From Endomychus coccineus (taxonomy: Eukaryota; Arthropoda; Insecta; Coleoptera; Endomychidae): a stretch of DNA of 64,000 nt. Shown one piece after another: positions 49,150 through 60,800 of the stretch (its first letter is position 1; every line of letters begins with the position of its first letter). A program made the translations under genes and the position numbers. The stretch is from NCBI GenBank assembly GCA_958510875.1, contig OY294068.1, positions 194,952,315 to 195,016,314 of the forward strand, given 5' to 3'. A model generated the notes under the pieces. That model was given only the letters and a program-made list of their open reading frames with translations, did not search any database and was not told where the DNA came from.

Positions 49150-49290
49150 ACTGTGTGTCATGACCCGCAGTCGTAAAAAGGGCACTGCAAACTCAATGGC
49201 GTTCTGTAAAACAGTGCCAAGATGGGACTACAATAGTCCTTTGAAGATGCAATACGAACAACACCCCTAATAATAATTATAAGGTACATT
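49150..49290. repeat. Dispersed repeat shared with 26412-26512
   Basis: TGGCGTTCTGTAAAACAGTG and GAACAACACCCCTAATAATA match the earlier copy. The origin is not recognised. Confidence 0.5.
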
Positions 49291-50135
49291 TTAATCAGTT
49301 GCAAAATAAATATGTCAATTATGCTATCGGATGTGTAAACACACTTAAAATTCACATCCTTTGCACAAATGGAATGAAATCTAGAGTTTTAATCATATTT
49401 AAATACGTTACATTCAGTTTGTGGGAGATGGATAATATTCACGCCACGTTTCATTATATTTAACCTCAAAAACTCAGGAACATTATTACATCATTCCAAG
49501 GAATATCACAAATTCATGTTTTTAAATAATTTTTCAGTAAGAGGTTATATTTTTTCATTGAAGGAAACTCGAAATATGTAGAAGGATGATGTTTATTTTA
49601 TAGATTGCGGTTATTGCGCCTATTTTCCGTTACGTTTCATTTAGTAAAATAGGTACTAGGTTGAGAGCTCTTTATATTTGTCTTGGTTTGAGTCTTTTAG
49701 GTGTATGTAAATTTGTGTACTTATATAACTTGTGCTTATCCTTTTAGAATGTGCGTCGAAAGGATTCATAATTACTGACTGTCTGAATATTAAAAAATTT
49801 TGGGCTGTGGGTGTATTTAATCTGGGGATAATTTGTAATTTTTCATATTATTTAATTTGAAGAAGGTAAGTGAGATTTCCTTTAGATACCACCTTCCACA
49901 AATACATGTTTCTTCCTGCTTTACATATTGTATTGTTTAATTTCTTTGGAGCGAATATTAACATTGTTCTCAGTTTCGCGTACTATATTCACAACCATTT
50001 TGCAAATTACTTGTTTTATTCACAGAACAGCTACTTTCTTTGGTTTATTATGTCATTGTTTAATTCGGTGTTTAAACCATAGATTATTAATTATGATAGT
50101 TCTAAAAATCTAAGGAAATTGAACAATATGATTTT
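49291..50135. other. Unassigned stretch
   Basis: A consensus donor (GAAG|GTAAGTGAG) occurs near 49865 but no exon can be supported. AT-rich otherwise. Confidence 0.35.
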
Positions 50136-50255
50136 ATCCTGTTAATGACGTCAGTGCGATACCTTGTAGGTTTAACTCATAGAGATCATATTTATGTAAT
50201 CTCCATGGTTTAACTTCATCACGAAAGGTATCGCGATGACGTCAGTTGACAGGAT
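50136..50255. repeat. 120-bp hairpin MITE with two CRE-like palindromes
   Basis: ATCCTGTTAATGACGTCAGT at 50136 is repeated inverted, ending at 50255 (ATCCTGTCAACTGACGTCAT on the minus strand), followed on both sides by GCGATACC and an imperfect stem. Each arm carries TGACGTCA. No clear target duplication. Confidence 0.65.
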
Positions 50256-53200
50256 TGTAGAGCATAGAGATATATATAAATATAATAATCGCCCCCTGAG
50301 TGTATTTACATCAGTTCTTTGTTGCTCCTATCACCGATGTTGACCACGAGGGGGAGCAGCGTGCTCCTATGTATATAATATCTATGACTCCTATCCAGCT
50401 ATTTTATGCAGCACGCGCACGCTGCTACCCCTCGCCCATCACTCGTGAGAAGAAGATGGGAGAATTATTATCTTCTATCCTTCAGAGAACTGCTTCAAAT
50501 CCATTACAGGGACCCCCTACTCTATTTGTATATATATCTATGGTATAAGGAACTCGCCATTTCCTAAAATTTGATTTGATGTCCTTGGAAGAAACTGGCA
50601 TCGAATCGCAGATTAATTTAACTTTTCTGTTCAAAATGGGCGGTCCATAGAGAGACTTGGCTTTGTGGAATGAGGTTAGGTTGAGAAATTCCACAGATTA
50701 TGGTATTCAATAGAAGGAATTGATACTATCATCTGTGATTCGACCTAGGTTATGTTTGATGAGCAATCTTGTTTGTACAATGAATTAAACTTATCTGCTT
50801 GTAATAATAATGCCTTCGGGTAGTTTTGAATAATTAATGGGTCGGGCGCATCATATTAGAAAGTTGAATTTGTGAAACAGATTGAAGACATGTTTTTGTG
50901 ATTAGAACAAAGATATTTTACTTGCTTCTAGTGAATAAATTTCAATACAATAATAAAAGTCGAATATGAGCAAGCCGTAGACGGAGTAACGACAAATGTA
51001 CATATAATATTGGTGAAATTATGAATAATTATATTAAATATCAGGAGCTACCTGTTTTGTCAAATTAGAAGTATTAACTTAGTTCGGAGTTTACCTCTTC
51101 TCGAGGAAGCTGCATATTCTAAGTTATTTTTTCTTATTTTGAATAATTACTTTATCCTTTGAAAATTTGGTAAACATTACACAACTGGGAATTAGATACA
51201 TTTAAGATTACAAATAATTTCTATGATTTTATTTAATAATAAAGATAGAATGCAACCTCCTTTGAAATCAATCGGATATTGTTTAATATATCTCATATAT
51301 AGTCAGGTTGAACCATTACCATACCTAATTGTTGTTAATTTAATAGCCAGCTGTTTCCAAAATAAAGCAACAACATACAATTCCATATTCTTACATCCGT
51401 TACTATATGTTGATGTATATAGTATAAAGTAGGTAAACTAATCGGCTCAAAAAATGTGAAGTTGCAGCCTATTTATGCGTTTACTCAATTGGCAAATTTT
51501 ATTTATGTAGATCATTTGAATAACATTTCAAAACAACGTCTTTCATTAGCCGTTTCTAAATAATTTCCAAAATTGAATAGAATTAGTCATTAGTTTAGTT
51601 TAGTTTATTTTTCTTGCTCAGATACAATATAAATACGGAAAAATACCTCTGAAAGGTTACCGCATATCAAGTTGAAATCTTATATAAATATGAATAACAA
51701 TTTGTCATCGTAAATAAAAAAATAACAGTGGGTAAACAGATTAAAATGTGTATAGGTCCAGTACATTAAAATTGGAACGATACATATTACATACAGATAT
51801 GACTAAAGTTACTTAGAATACTTAGAAATAGAAATAGCACAAATATGTTTGTACGTAAAATATTCATTCAGTGAGTAGTAGGCTCGTTTTAGAAGTAGAG
51901 ATTTCAAATTGTTCTTGAGAAGATTTAATTGTAGTTTTTTCAATGATTGGGGAATTTTATTATGCTGTATTGTACATTTTTCTGGAGATATGTATAATTA
52001 AGTTTATTGCAAGTTATTTTTCTTCTTGTATTATGATCATGATTGTTGGCCTGTTCCTGAAATAGATGCTGGTTTTGATAAGTGAAGATAACTGCTTCAT
52101 AAATGTATATTAAGACATCTTTTTTTGGGTGCGGAACACTCGCTCTACATCACTAGAATTACCCCAAAAAAATTATTCCATATCTCAATGTTGACTGCAC
52201 AACTCATCATAAGCAGTTAACGCTGCCTCAGTGTTCACTAAGACAAATGTTTTTTAGGGCAAAGCAATAACTTGATAACGTTCTCACTACTTTATTTACT
52301 TCATACCAATCTACGTGATGAAAGTCGATTATCAACTTAAGTAAAATAACTATTAAAATTCGGTTTTCACTACTTTAATAAATACATGTATGTGATAGTA
52401 CTTTGAAATATTTGTTTGAAGAAGCTACTGTGTTAGCGAAATTATACCCACATTTATTTGTTAAACTATAGTGAACATCAATCTTTGATAGTTATTTTAA
52501 TAAAGGTTGAATCATTTCCAACATATTTTCTGTTCCTACAACCATTTACATTTGACCCGCAGGAGTGTCCGAAAGCTATTATGCTAACAAAAGTGAAGGA
52601 AGTCACGTGATCAATTGATCACAGCTTTTTTTGTTTACCACCGATTTCCAACGAATACTGCTATGTTTTCACCAGCAAACATAAATTGATCTCAAAAATG
52701 GAAACCGCGGATTTATGTCTCTGTTTTGAACTGGCGACTATATCGCGAACAGAATTTCCTCGAGGGACCGTATTAGTTTTTAATCAAAGGAAATGTTACT
52801 GGCAGAAACTTGGAATTGTTCAATAAGATGAAGCAATGACGGGACTCTAAATTAGGTTATAGAGATTGATTCGCAATCTCCCAAAATAGAAACTTTACTT
52901 CCTTGGTAACCGGAATCGATAGAAGATTCGTCATGTGCTAAATTGGCTTCTTATATTTATTTCGGAAAAGTTTCCATGTTATATTCTTCAACTTGTATTT
53001 TATCTTATGATTTATTAATCAATCAACCTTCTAACCCAGAACATTTGTAAATATAGATAGATATGTATTTAATAAGGTTTACTTGAAAGTGGGCTTTGAA
53101 TTTTATCGAATATCATGTAGCTGTCGCATTTAGTCATCTTCTGCTTTGTTACAATTCCATCTGTTTGATTAAAATTTGTTTCAGTTGGTATTTTGTGTTA

Positions 53201-53449
53201 AATGTCCTCGCACAGCTAGAAGTAAATTGGTACCGCTGTTTGATGACAATTAGTGTCATACAGGGGGAATGAAATCCATAGTGCGAGTTAATAATTTAAT
53301 CTACCAACCTCCATAATTGCTTGTTTTAGAATGAAAACGTAAATTACTGGGAAAAATGAGTGAAATTATCCAACCCTATAATACATATGAACAATTATAA
53401 TCACTTTGTTAAGTAATCAACTAATGAACAACATACTTGTTGCTTGTTA
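50256..53449. other. Long unassigned AT-rich stretch
   Basis: About 50290-50530 is richer in GC (GAGGGGGAGCAGCGTGCTCC near 50349) and may be a repeat or promoter-like segment. The remainder is AT-rich with no recognised gene or element. Confidence 0.35.
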
Positions 53450-53457
53450 GATATTAT

Positions 53458-53742
53458 CATCGACATATACATATGGACTGCGCGTGGCAATGATAAGCGC
53501 GGGTAGTGCCGGCGTGAGAGAGGGGAAAACGAAGAGGACTAATACTGTCTTTATCTACTTTATCTATCGCGTTTCTATTGGCCGTTGCGTTGCCATGAAA
53601 ATGCAACATGACTGTAGCTGGTATGTTTACGTCCCGAGCCGATAGATAAAGACAGTATTAGTCCTCTTCGTTTTCCCCTCTCTCACGCCGGCACTACCCG
53701 CGCTTATCATTGCCACGCGCAGTCCATCTGTATATGTCGATG
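53458..53742. mobile_element. hAT-type MITE with 8-bp target duplication
   Basis: Long terminal inverted repeats of about 110 bp start CATCGACATATAC and end GTATATGTCGATG, bounded by the direct repeat GATATTAT (53450-53457 and 53743-53750). An 8-bp duplication is characteristic of the hAT superfamily. The arms are almost identical, with a relatively GC-rich stretch, and the interior of about 75 bp has no coding capacity. The high arm identity suggests fairly recent insertion. Confidence 0.88.
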
Positions 53743-53772
53743 GATATTATCCACAAATACTGCAACTCATAG

Positions 53773-54715
53773 CAGTGGCGTAGCGAGGGTGGCGAGTGCC
53801 CCGGGCGCTGAATCCAGGGGGGCGCCAAATTTGGAAATGTCTAAGTTAATAAAAATCTGTCGGAAAAGAAATTCACGATACAAATTTAGGGCGCACAGCA
53901 GGATAACATTCTTCCCGTAACTTCATGCAGCTAATCAAGAGGCATCTGTCATCACTTTCTTCGGCACTATAGAGGCTTTGTACATGTTCTTCTCTCAGTC
54001 AACTATTACGGTGGGACTTGCTGAAAAGTGCAGTGAAGAAAACAGTGAAACAGGAATCTCAAACCAAATGGAGTGCTAGGTATGAAGCTGTCAATGTCGT
54101 CTTTGAACATCTGGATTCTATTTTGAATCTGCTCGAAAAAATGAGTGAAAATCCAGAATTGACGCCGGAAACTAGAAATGGAGCGGGAAGCCTTGCACAC
54201 AGAATGCTGACGTTCGACTTTCTCAGCCTTCTCTACTTTTGGGACCAAGTTTTGCGGAGAATTGAACGCGTTTAAAAAAGACTGCAAGATCCTGCAATGA
54301 ATTTTGCAGATGCTGCCAACGACCTCGACTCTCTTCAACACGACTTAGCACACATTTCGAGACGATTTGTGTACTCCCGCGATTGCAGACGCGAAACAAA
54401 AATGTGACCGATAGGGAATCAACGTCGAACGGAGAAGAAGAAGACGTCGCCGAATGCCGAGAGAGTTAGCTGAAGATGCAGGCCCTTCAGCAGAGGAGGA
54501 ACAACGTCGCGTTTTGGCAAACGCTATTGATAGACTCCAGGTTGAGTTCGACAATCGTTTTCAGCGTCTTCGTGATGAAAACTATTAAAAACTGTGTTCC
54601 CTTGTTTCTTTCATTAAATATATTTGGCAATTTTGTATACGAAAATAAATATTGTCAAGAATCAAGGGGCTGGGACTTGGGGTGGGGGTGCAATTATGAA
54701 AGCTGCCCCCGGGCG
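53773..54715 (+). pseudogene. hAT element with decayed transposase (ZMYM1-like)
   Basis: It opens with CAGTGGCGTAGCGAGGG and a GCCCCGGGCGC block, a hAT-style end. The frame from 54018 reads TKWSARYEAVNVVFEHLDSI, then LLEKMSENPELTPETRNGA, LTFDFLSLLYFWDQVLRRI, a stop, and KRLQDPAMNFADAANDL. The pattern TRWxxRYEAV...SxxFxFxLxxWxxILxxINxxSKxLQ is that of hAT transposases annotated as ZMYM1-like. About 54430-54590 encodes an Arg/Glu-rich tail. The block GCCCCCGGGCGCGCA near 54703-54717 may be the decayed other end. Internal deletion removes most of the transposase. Confidence 0.75.
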
Positions 54716-54716
54716 C

Positions 54717-55010
54717 GCACAATTGTTAACTGCGATTTTTCAACATCGTGTTAGGAGCAGACATTTTGCAAATTCATGGCCACCTAGATCGCCTGGTCTT
54801 AACCCAGCGGATTGCTGGCTGTGGGGTTATTTAAAAAAGTTGGTGCTTACAACACGGCCAACAACACTGGAGGAATTAAAGGACAGTATCAGAGAGCAAA
54901 TTCATGCAATTCAACCAACCAGAAATGTTGAATAGTGCTGTACCTATACAATTTGGAGTAACGGTTGGTAATTTATCAACAACAAAATGGAGGTAATATC
55001 GGGCATTTGC
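54717..55010 (+). pseudogene. Tc1/mariner-type transposase C-terminus
   Basis: It reads FQHRVRSRHFANSWPPRSPG, then LNPADCWLWGYLKKLV and RPTTLEELKDSIREQI. WPPRSPDLNPxDFxLWGxLK surrounds the third catalytic residue; here that Asp is Gly, so it cannot be active. It abuts the hAT fragment directly, so one inserted next to or into the other. Confidence 0.75.
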
Positions 55011-56473
55011 GGTAAATACTGTTTGACATCAGAAATCCCATTACGTAAGCTAGTTGCTTACGTTTGTTTGTTTGTTATTAATTTGATTTGTTAAAAATAT
55101 ATATAAGTTGAAATATATCCCTTACTTTATGATAACCTTGTAGATGCCCCAAAAATAAATGTATTTTATCTTCGAAAGTATACCAAATTTATTAAACTAG
55201 TGATAATTAAGAAAATAATTGTATTTAGTTTGTTGGAATGGAATATCAGGAAGTAATAGACGATTCAATTAGCCTTCTAGACTGATGATATATTTATTTT
55301 TTCTATTTCTTGTTGCTCATAGCTATTCAATAACAAGTCCTTTTATTTATAAAATATGCTTCCTGATAGACGTATGAAAGAAGAATTCATGGATATGAGG
55401 CTCCATCAAGCCACGTTTATCACACTATAAAGAATGAAAATCGTTTCCTTAAGATTATGGGTTCAAAACAATGCAAGCGTCCGTCTCTGTACAAAGGACA
55501 GGAAGGCATTACACTATGGCGAGGCCTTTCACCGTGAGAAAATCTCAACTGATACGAGGTTACGGTGACATTATGACCTCATACAGTGTTGGCATTACTG
55601 GCGGTTATAATATTCACGATTTAATAATATAATCGTGAGTGGTTCTTTCTTTTTCCATCCCTGGTAATACAATGTACCTACGTCATAACGTTAATGTAAT
55701 TTTAATTAGGTGTTAGAAGCAGAGCTTTTGTACTTTAAATTAATAATAATCCATCTTGACTCGGCGTTGGGAGCAACCGTGAAACGAGTTCGCTATTCCG
55801 GAATTGAAAACATTACACATCATGTCTAGAGAGGAGCTTTTTATATAAATGAGCGGCCGCATTATATTACGTCGTATTTTCCCTAATCAACTTGACCCAG
55901 CACACGAAAACGTTCTTAACAGCTTTGTTCACATCCTTTTGTTATCAAAGTCTTACTTGATTTTGCGAAATACGGAAATTTCGATTAAATTATAATGATG
56001 GCAGAGAATTTTGTAACAACCGTTCAAAATAACAGCAATTTCACTTTTATAGGGCTATTTTAGATTTGCTCTAAACTTTCAACTCCATGTGTCTCAAAAA
56101 CGGCTGCTGTTATCAAACATTTGGAAGAATAACTTTTCATAACTGCGAGATGGGATGTAACCATTACCCTCTATATGAAAGGCCTATGCCATCGACAAAA
56201 AGGTTAGACTTGAGACGAAACTTACGACAGTAACGTTTAGTCTTAATGGAACGTTCATGGTACTGGGTGTGACAGGTGATGAACATCACAATTTAATAGA
56301 ATTATATTTATGTCTTGTGAAAAATCCTATTTTGCACCTGTTCAAGGATGTGCTAATGTGATTGGACCGTAATTTTTCCTTTAAATAAGTTTATATGACT
56401 GGATACAGTGCGTTACAAAATGACTTCCCAAGTGAATATTTATATTGGTGCTTCCCGCTTAGTTAATTACTTA
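55011..56473. other. Unassigned stretch
   Basis: A small hairpin lies at about 55610-55640 (CACGATTTAATAATATAATCGTG). Nothing else recognised. Confidence 0.35.
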
Positions 56474-56635
56474 TGCCAAATAAATGTTGTGCTCCTGGAT
56501 GCAAGGAATATTACAGTATGTCCATAAGCTCAAATGTTTGATTTTCTCAAAGTTAATGAACTACGGAAACAATGGATATCGGCTGTTCCTCTGAAAGATT
56601 TCATGGTAACAACAATAACAGAAAAAGATTCTGGA
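56474..56635 (+). pseudogene. THAP zinc-finger fragment
   Basis: ATG at 56474 opens MPNKCCAPGCKEYYSM; after a one-base slip near 56535 it continues FDFLKVNELRKQWISAVPLK. CCxxGC, then FxFPxxxELRxxWxxAxxR is the N-terminal half of a THAP domain, the DNA-binding finger of P-element-type transposases and of some host proteins. The domain is cut at 56635 by a palindromic element; after it, 57636-57655 reads VCEMNW, like the missing CxxH half with the Cys kept. A domesticated gene is unlikely given the frameshift. Confidence 0.6.
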
Positions 56636-57634
56636 ACCGAATTTTCCCCGGCTGCTAGATCTCGAGATACAGCTTCCCTTTTTTTTTGACTGGAGGTTAA
56701 CCCTTTCCAAGTTGCGGTTACTCGAGAAGCATGCTATTCTTATACACTTCCACCATGTGCCATCATTTTTTATCGTGTCCGTTTATCAGGCCGACCAGTT
56801 AAAATTCAACCGAAAATGGACTGCAAGTTAACCCCCCCTGGTGGAAAATTATCATTGGTATTGGCAATTGTTAACATACCCTATGTCATCAAAAGTTATC
56901 GGTCCATTTCCAAGTAATTGGCCATTATTTGGACCAAAAGTGTTTTTTTTTTCGTTTTGTGGATGAAACTAACTTTATTGGAGGTCAAATAAAGATTTAA
57001 AATTATTGCCATCACTCTTTGCCTATTTCAACCCCCCAAAAGGCTAAAACCACCCCCCAAAAAAATATGAATCATATGATAATATGACCAATTTTATGAT
57101 AAATCAGTCAATTATTGAGACCCTGGGTTTAAAATCGAAACGGCCCTTTTTTATTTTATTTTTTCATTCTGCCGGATGATCTTAGAGAGTTTTGGGGGGT
57201 TGAAATAGGCAAGGAGTGATGGCAATAATTCTAAATCTTTATTTGACCTCCAATAAAGTTATTTAACATGGTGCCATCATGTTACCTTGTACCCCGCAAG
57301 TTTTATCCACAAAATGAAAAAAAGAAACATTTTTGGTCCAAATAATGGCCAGTTACTCGGAAATGGGCCGAAAACTTTTGATGGCATAGGGTAGGTTAAC
57401 AATTGCCAACACCAATGAACATTTTCCACCAGGTTTGGGAGGGTTAACCATTTTTGGTTAAATTTTAACTGGTCGGCCTGATAAACGGACACGATAAAAA
57501 ATGATGGCACATGGTGGAATTGTATAAGAATGGCATGCTTTCCAAGTAACTGCAACTTGGTAGGGGTTAACCTCCAGTCAAAAAAAAAATGCGGATGCCG
57601 TATCTCGAGATCTAGCAGCCGGGGAAAATTCGGT
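56636..57634. mobile_element. 1-kb palindromic (foldback) element
   Basis: ACCGAATTTTCCCCGGCTGC at 56636 is repeated inverted up to 57634 (ACCGAATTTTCCCCGGCTGC on the minus strand). The arms (56636-57041 and 57189-57634) run to TTTCAACCCCCCAAAA and its complement, with a loop of about 147 bp. It splits a THAP domain. No target duplication is certain; CTG occurs on both sides. Confidence 0.82.
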
Positions 57635-57828
57635 CTGTGAGATGAATTGGTCATTGAAACGTCCTCTAAACCATAGTGCCATCGGGTTAATGTTCAGACC
57701 ATCAATATCGATCTAGCTCCTAGACTATTACGAACTATCGCCATAATGATTACGCAAATGGGCAAATGTAGATAACATGAATGTAACACAACCGAAATGA
57801 ACATTGACAATTGTTTGAAACGTGAAAC

Positions 57829-60800
57829 ATGACTCGCATTAGGTTTTTCTATTTTCTGGTGATTGCAGGTGAGTTAAACATGTTTTATGGATAGTTTCAA
57901 GGTTGAAATCTCCAGAATCAAATGACTTAGACTCTGCAGTCTACAAATACGAAAGCCTCGGTTGAAGATCAAAAATTAAAACTGGCTAACTTCAGTGTTA
58001 AGTTAGCGTTATCACCAATATCGTCACAAAACTAAAGTCGATCTATTTCCGACGTCATCATTCAATGACGTTCTTATCTACTTTACGTTTTATACAACTA
58101 TCTATAACTATCAACAATAATATTTGTGATTAGATGTGAAACACGTTATTGAACATCGAATTCAAGGCAAGTCCTTTCCCATTGCAATTCTCTTAATTTT
58201 CCAAGTAAATATTAATTTTACCTGATCCTGATGTTGATGTGCACTATTTTTTATTAATGTTGCATATTTGTATTTTATTCGTCTAGTAGCTTTGAGTCAA
58301 ATATCGACCAAAAAACAAACAAAAGAAGAACAAACTTTCAAGGTCGTTTATTTATGTTTTTTGGTACGCTAATCAAAATCCAGCCAAATTGTTGCTTTTG
58401 AATCCAAGACATGAAAATGTTTCAGATGCATTCATATAACAGTAGATAAAAAATGCTATCGTATTATAATATTTTAGTTTTTATTCAACCGATAATCAAC
58501 TGGAAAAAAATATTTAATATTTTGCAAAACAACGTTGAAAATGGTCCTACAATGGGCCCAAATCTTTTCTCAACTTGTAGGCCTTTCTTCTCATTGGACG
58601 CGTTTTGATAAGATCCACAAATTTGATTTCTCATAATTCTTCCATACAGGGCATCGTTTTTGCTTGAAAAGCAAAAAACTGAAAATATGACATTTTTGGC
58701 CATATCTTGGTGTGCGGCCTACGACAATTCCTATTGGCAACCAAAGCTACTGGACTATATCGCCACAAACTGTTAAAAATTCATTGACATCGTTGGAACT
58801 TTCACAACTGCTAAATTTTGAAGCCCTCCAGGTCGCTTAAATTCCTTTGGAGTCTCGTTCCTGACATTGATTTTATTTATTTCATGAAACTAGTAGCTAT
58901 CATTTCTTACTATTTTTTTTCACTCTCATAGGTTTTTCTAGTATGTAATTGAAATCAGATCTCATATAGTTAACATTGTTGATAATTAGGTAAGTGAATA
59001 TTATGTAGATGCAGTCATTACATTTTTCCGTTAGCCATCGGTCCATGTTTCACATATGGCGAAGACCAAATCGTTGAAAAAATAGTTAGCAAGGAAAAAC
59101 CTACGAAAAAAACCGCAACACTCAAATTATTAACTCGAAATTTGGAAAATATAGAAGAATTCGCTGGGATTAAGAAACTTTTCAGTTTAGCTGGGGTCGC
59201 TGGAAAACATTGGGCCTTGACCGTGCAATTCCGAGGTGACGATCAAATTTACCTCTGTGAAATGGAAAGAGGTGTTATATCACATTCTTCAGGTGAGAAA
59301 AGTGTTTCTAAACCAATCACGAATAATCTACCTAAAATATTGACACTATCCTATGTGGATTTTCCTAAACCAGTGAACATCCGGTATTGCTGAATACGAG
59401 AAAAATTTTTCCGTACAATTTCGTAGGATATGGAGTGTATAAAGTCTAACATAACAAAATTTATGATTACTCTTCAGAAGCAAATGTACGGATTTATGGA
59501 AATTGAACGACCTAAAATGTTCCTTGAATTTAACATTTTCTGAATTGTTATATTCATACTCAAGCTCGAGGGCTGTCGAACTTCTTCCTACCAGACTATG
59601 CCTATAACGTCCAAACCTTCAAGAAAAATACCAATGCCTATCTCCCTTCCCTACATTCACTGCTGGCCCACACGATGTTCTTCGATCATTAAAGGTGTTC
59701 CTCTCGTGAAGTCAAAGTATAGAAAAAAAAAGGTACGTGTGGCATTCGGAGACTGTCGCGGTGAAGCTATTGCATAGCATTTTTTTTCAACTAAAAATAT
59801 TTATTTTTTTAAATTTATGCAGTATTTTTTTTTTCTTTTATATTTTAATTCAAGTTTTTTCTTTGATATTAATTCAAGTTACACTTTTTGAGCGTGGTGA
59901 CTGATAAGAAAACAATTTTTTTTCTTTTATTGAATAAATGAGAAGTTAATATCGTTTAAAATATTTTTATTATCTTACAATACATGTAGGTTATTCAGGA
60001 ATTTGTTATCATTGAAACTATAGGTTTATGGTAACTGAATAACGGAAATAAGAGACATAATTTTGAGACTTGATATCCTCTAAATATCTGGAAAATACCG
60101 CGTCAATGGTGGTCCCATATTTTGTTGTGGATACTTGTGGATCATTATTCATTTTCAAATTCAATTTTTCCGAAAGAAAAGTTGTCAACCGCTCTGATTT
60201 TTTATCAGCGAAGTTGATGTTGAAATCGCCAGCCAAGATAAGCTGAAATTTATTACCATTTGTACCAAGTATTTTCGACCCTTCTTCAGTGTACTCCAGT
60301 AAAGTGCGATGAATAAAATGCTCTACCTCGTCCAATTTTGGATTCGGAGAAATGTAAATTGCTACCATGACTATGTGTAGGCCATTTCCAAGTTTGCATA
60401 AGCACGCACAAATATCTCCAACAAATGAGCGCCTAACATTAACATCGCTAACCTGTGCAATATATATTTCAATATTCGGAGTCATAATATTAGTTACATT
60501 ATTATTATTTTGGTAAATAGCTACCCCACCTTTTGGAACAGTATCTCGTTTGAATTGAACAATACAATTGAAATTAGGTATTTCAATCGGATTATCATGC
60601 GCCATGCAAGTTTCGGTAAGAAGTAACACATTTGTTTGTCTCGTAACTGAATCTTGTAAATCGTATTTGTGACTATTCAGACTTTGGCAAATGAAAGTCA
60701 TTATTGAAATGCCATTTCTATTACTAATAAAATCTAAGACACTTTGAGCTGTCGTCTGAACACTATTTAAAGGCAGTCTTTTGAATTCTTGCAACAAAGA

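Noticed and set aside
54006..54341. 111-codon minus-strand frame
   Set aside because: Antisense shadow of the hAT transposase remnant on the plus strand, which has recognisable motifs.
57277..57654. 125-codon open frame on the minus strand
   Set aside because: It lies in one arm of a palindromic element, and the mirror arm holds a broken version. No domain or gene context supports a protein.
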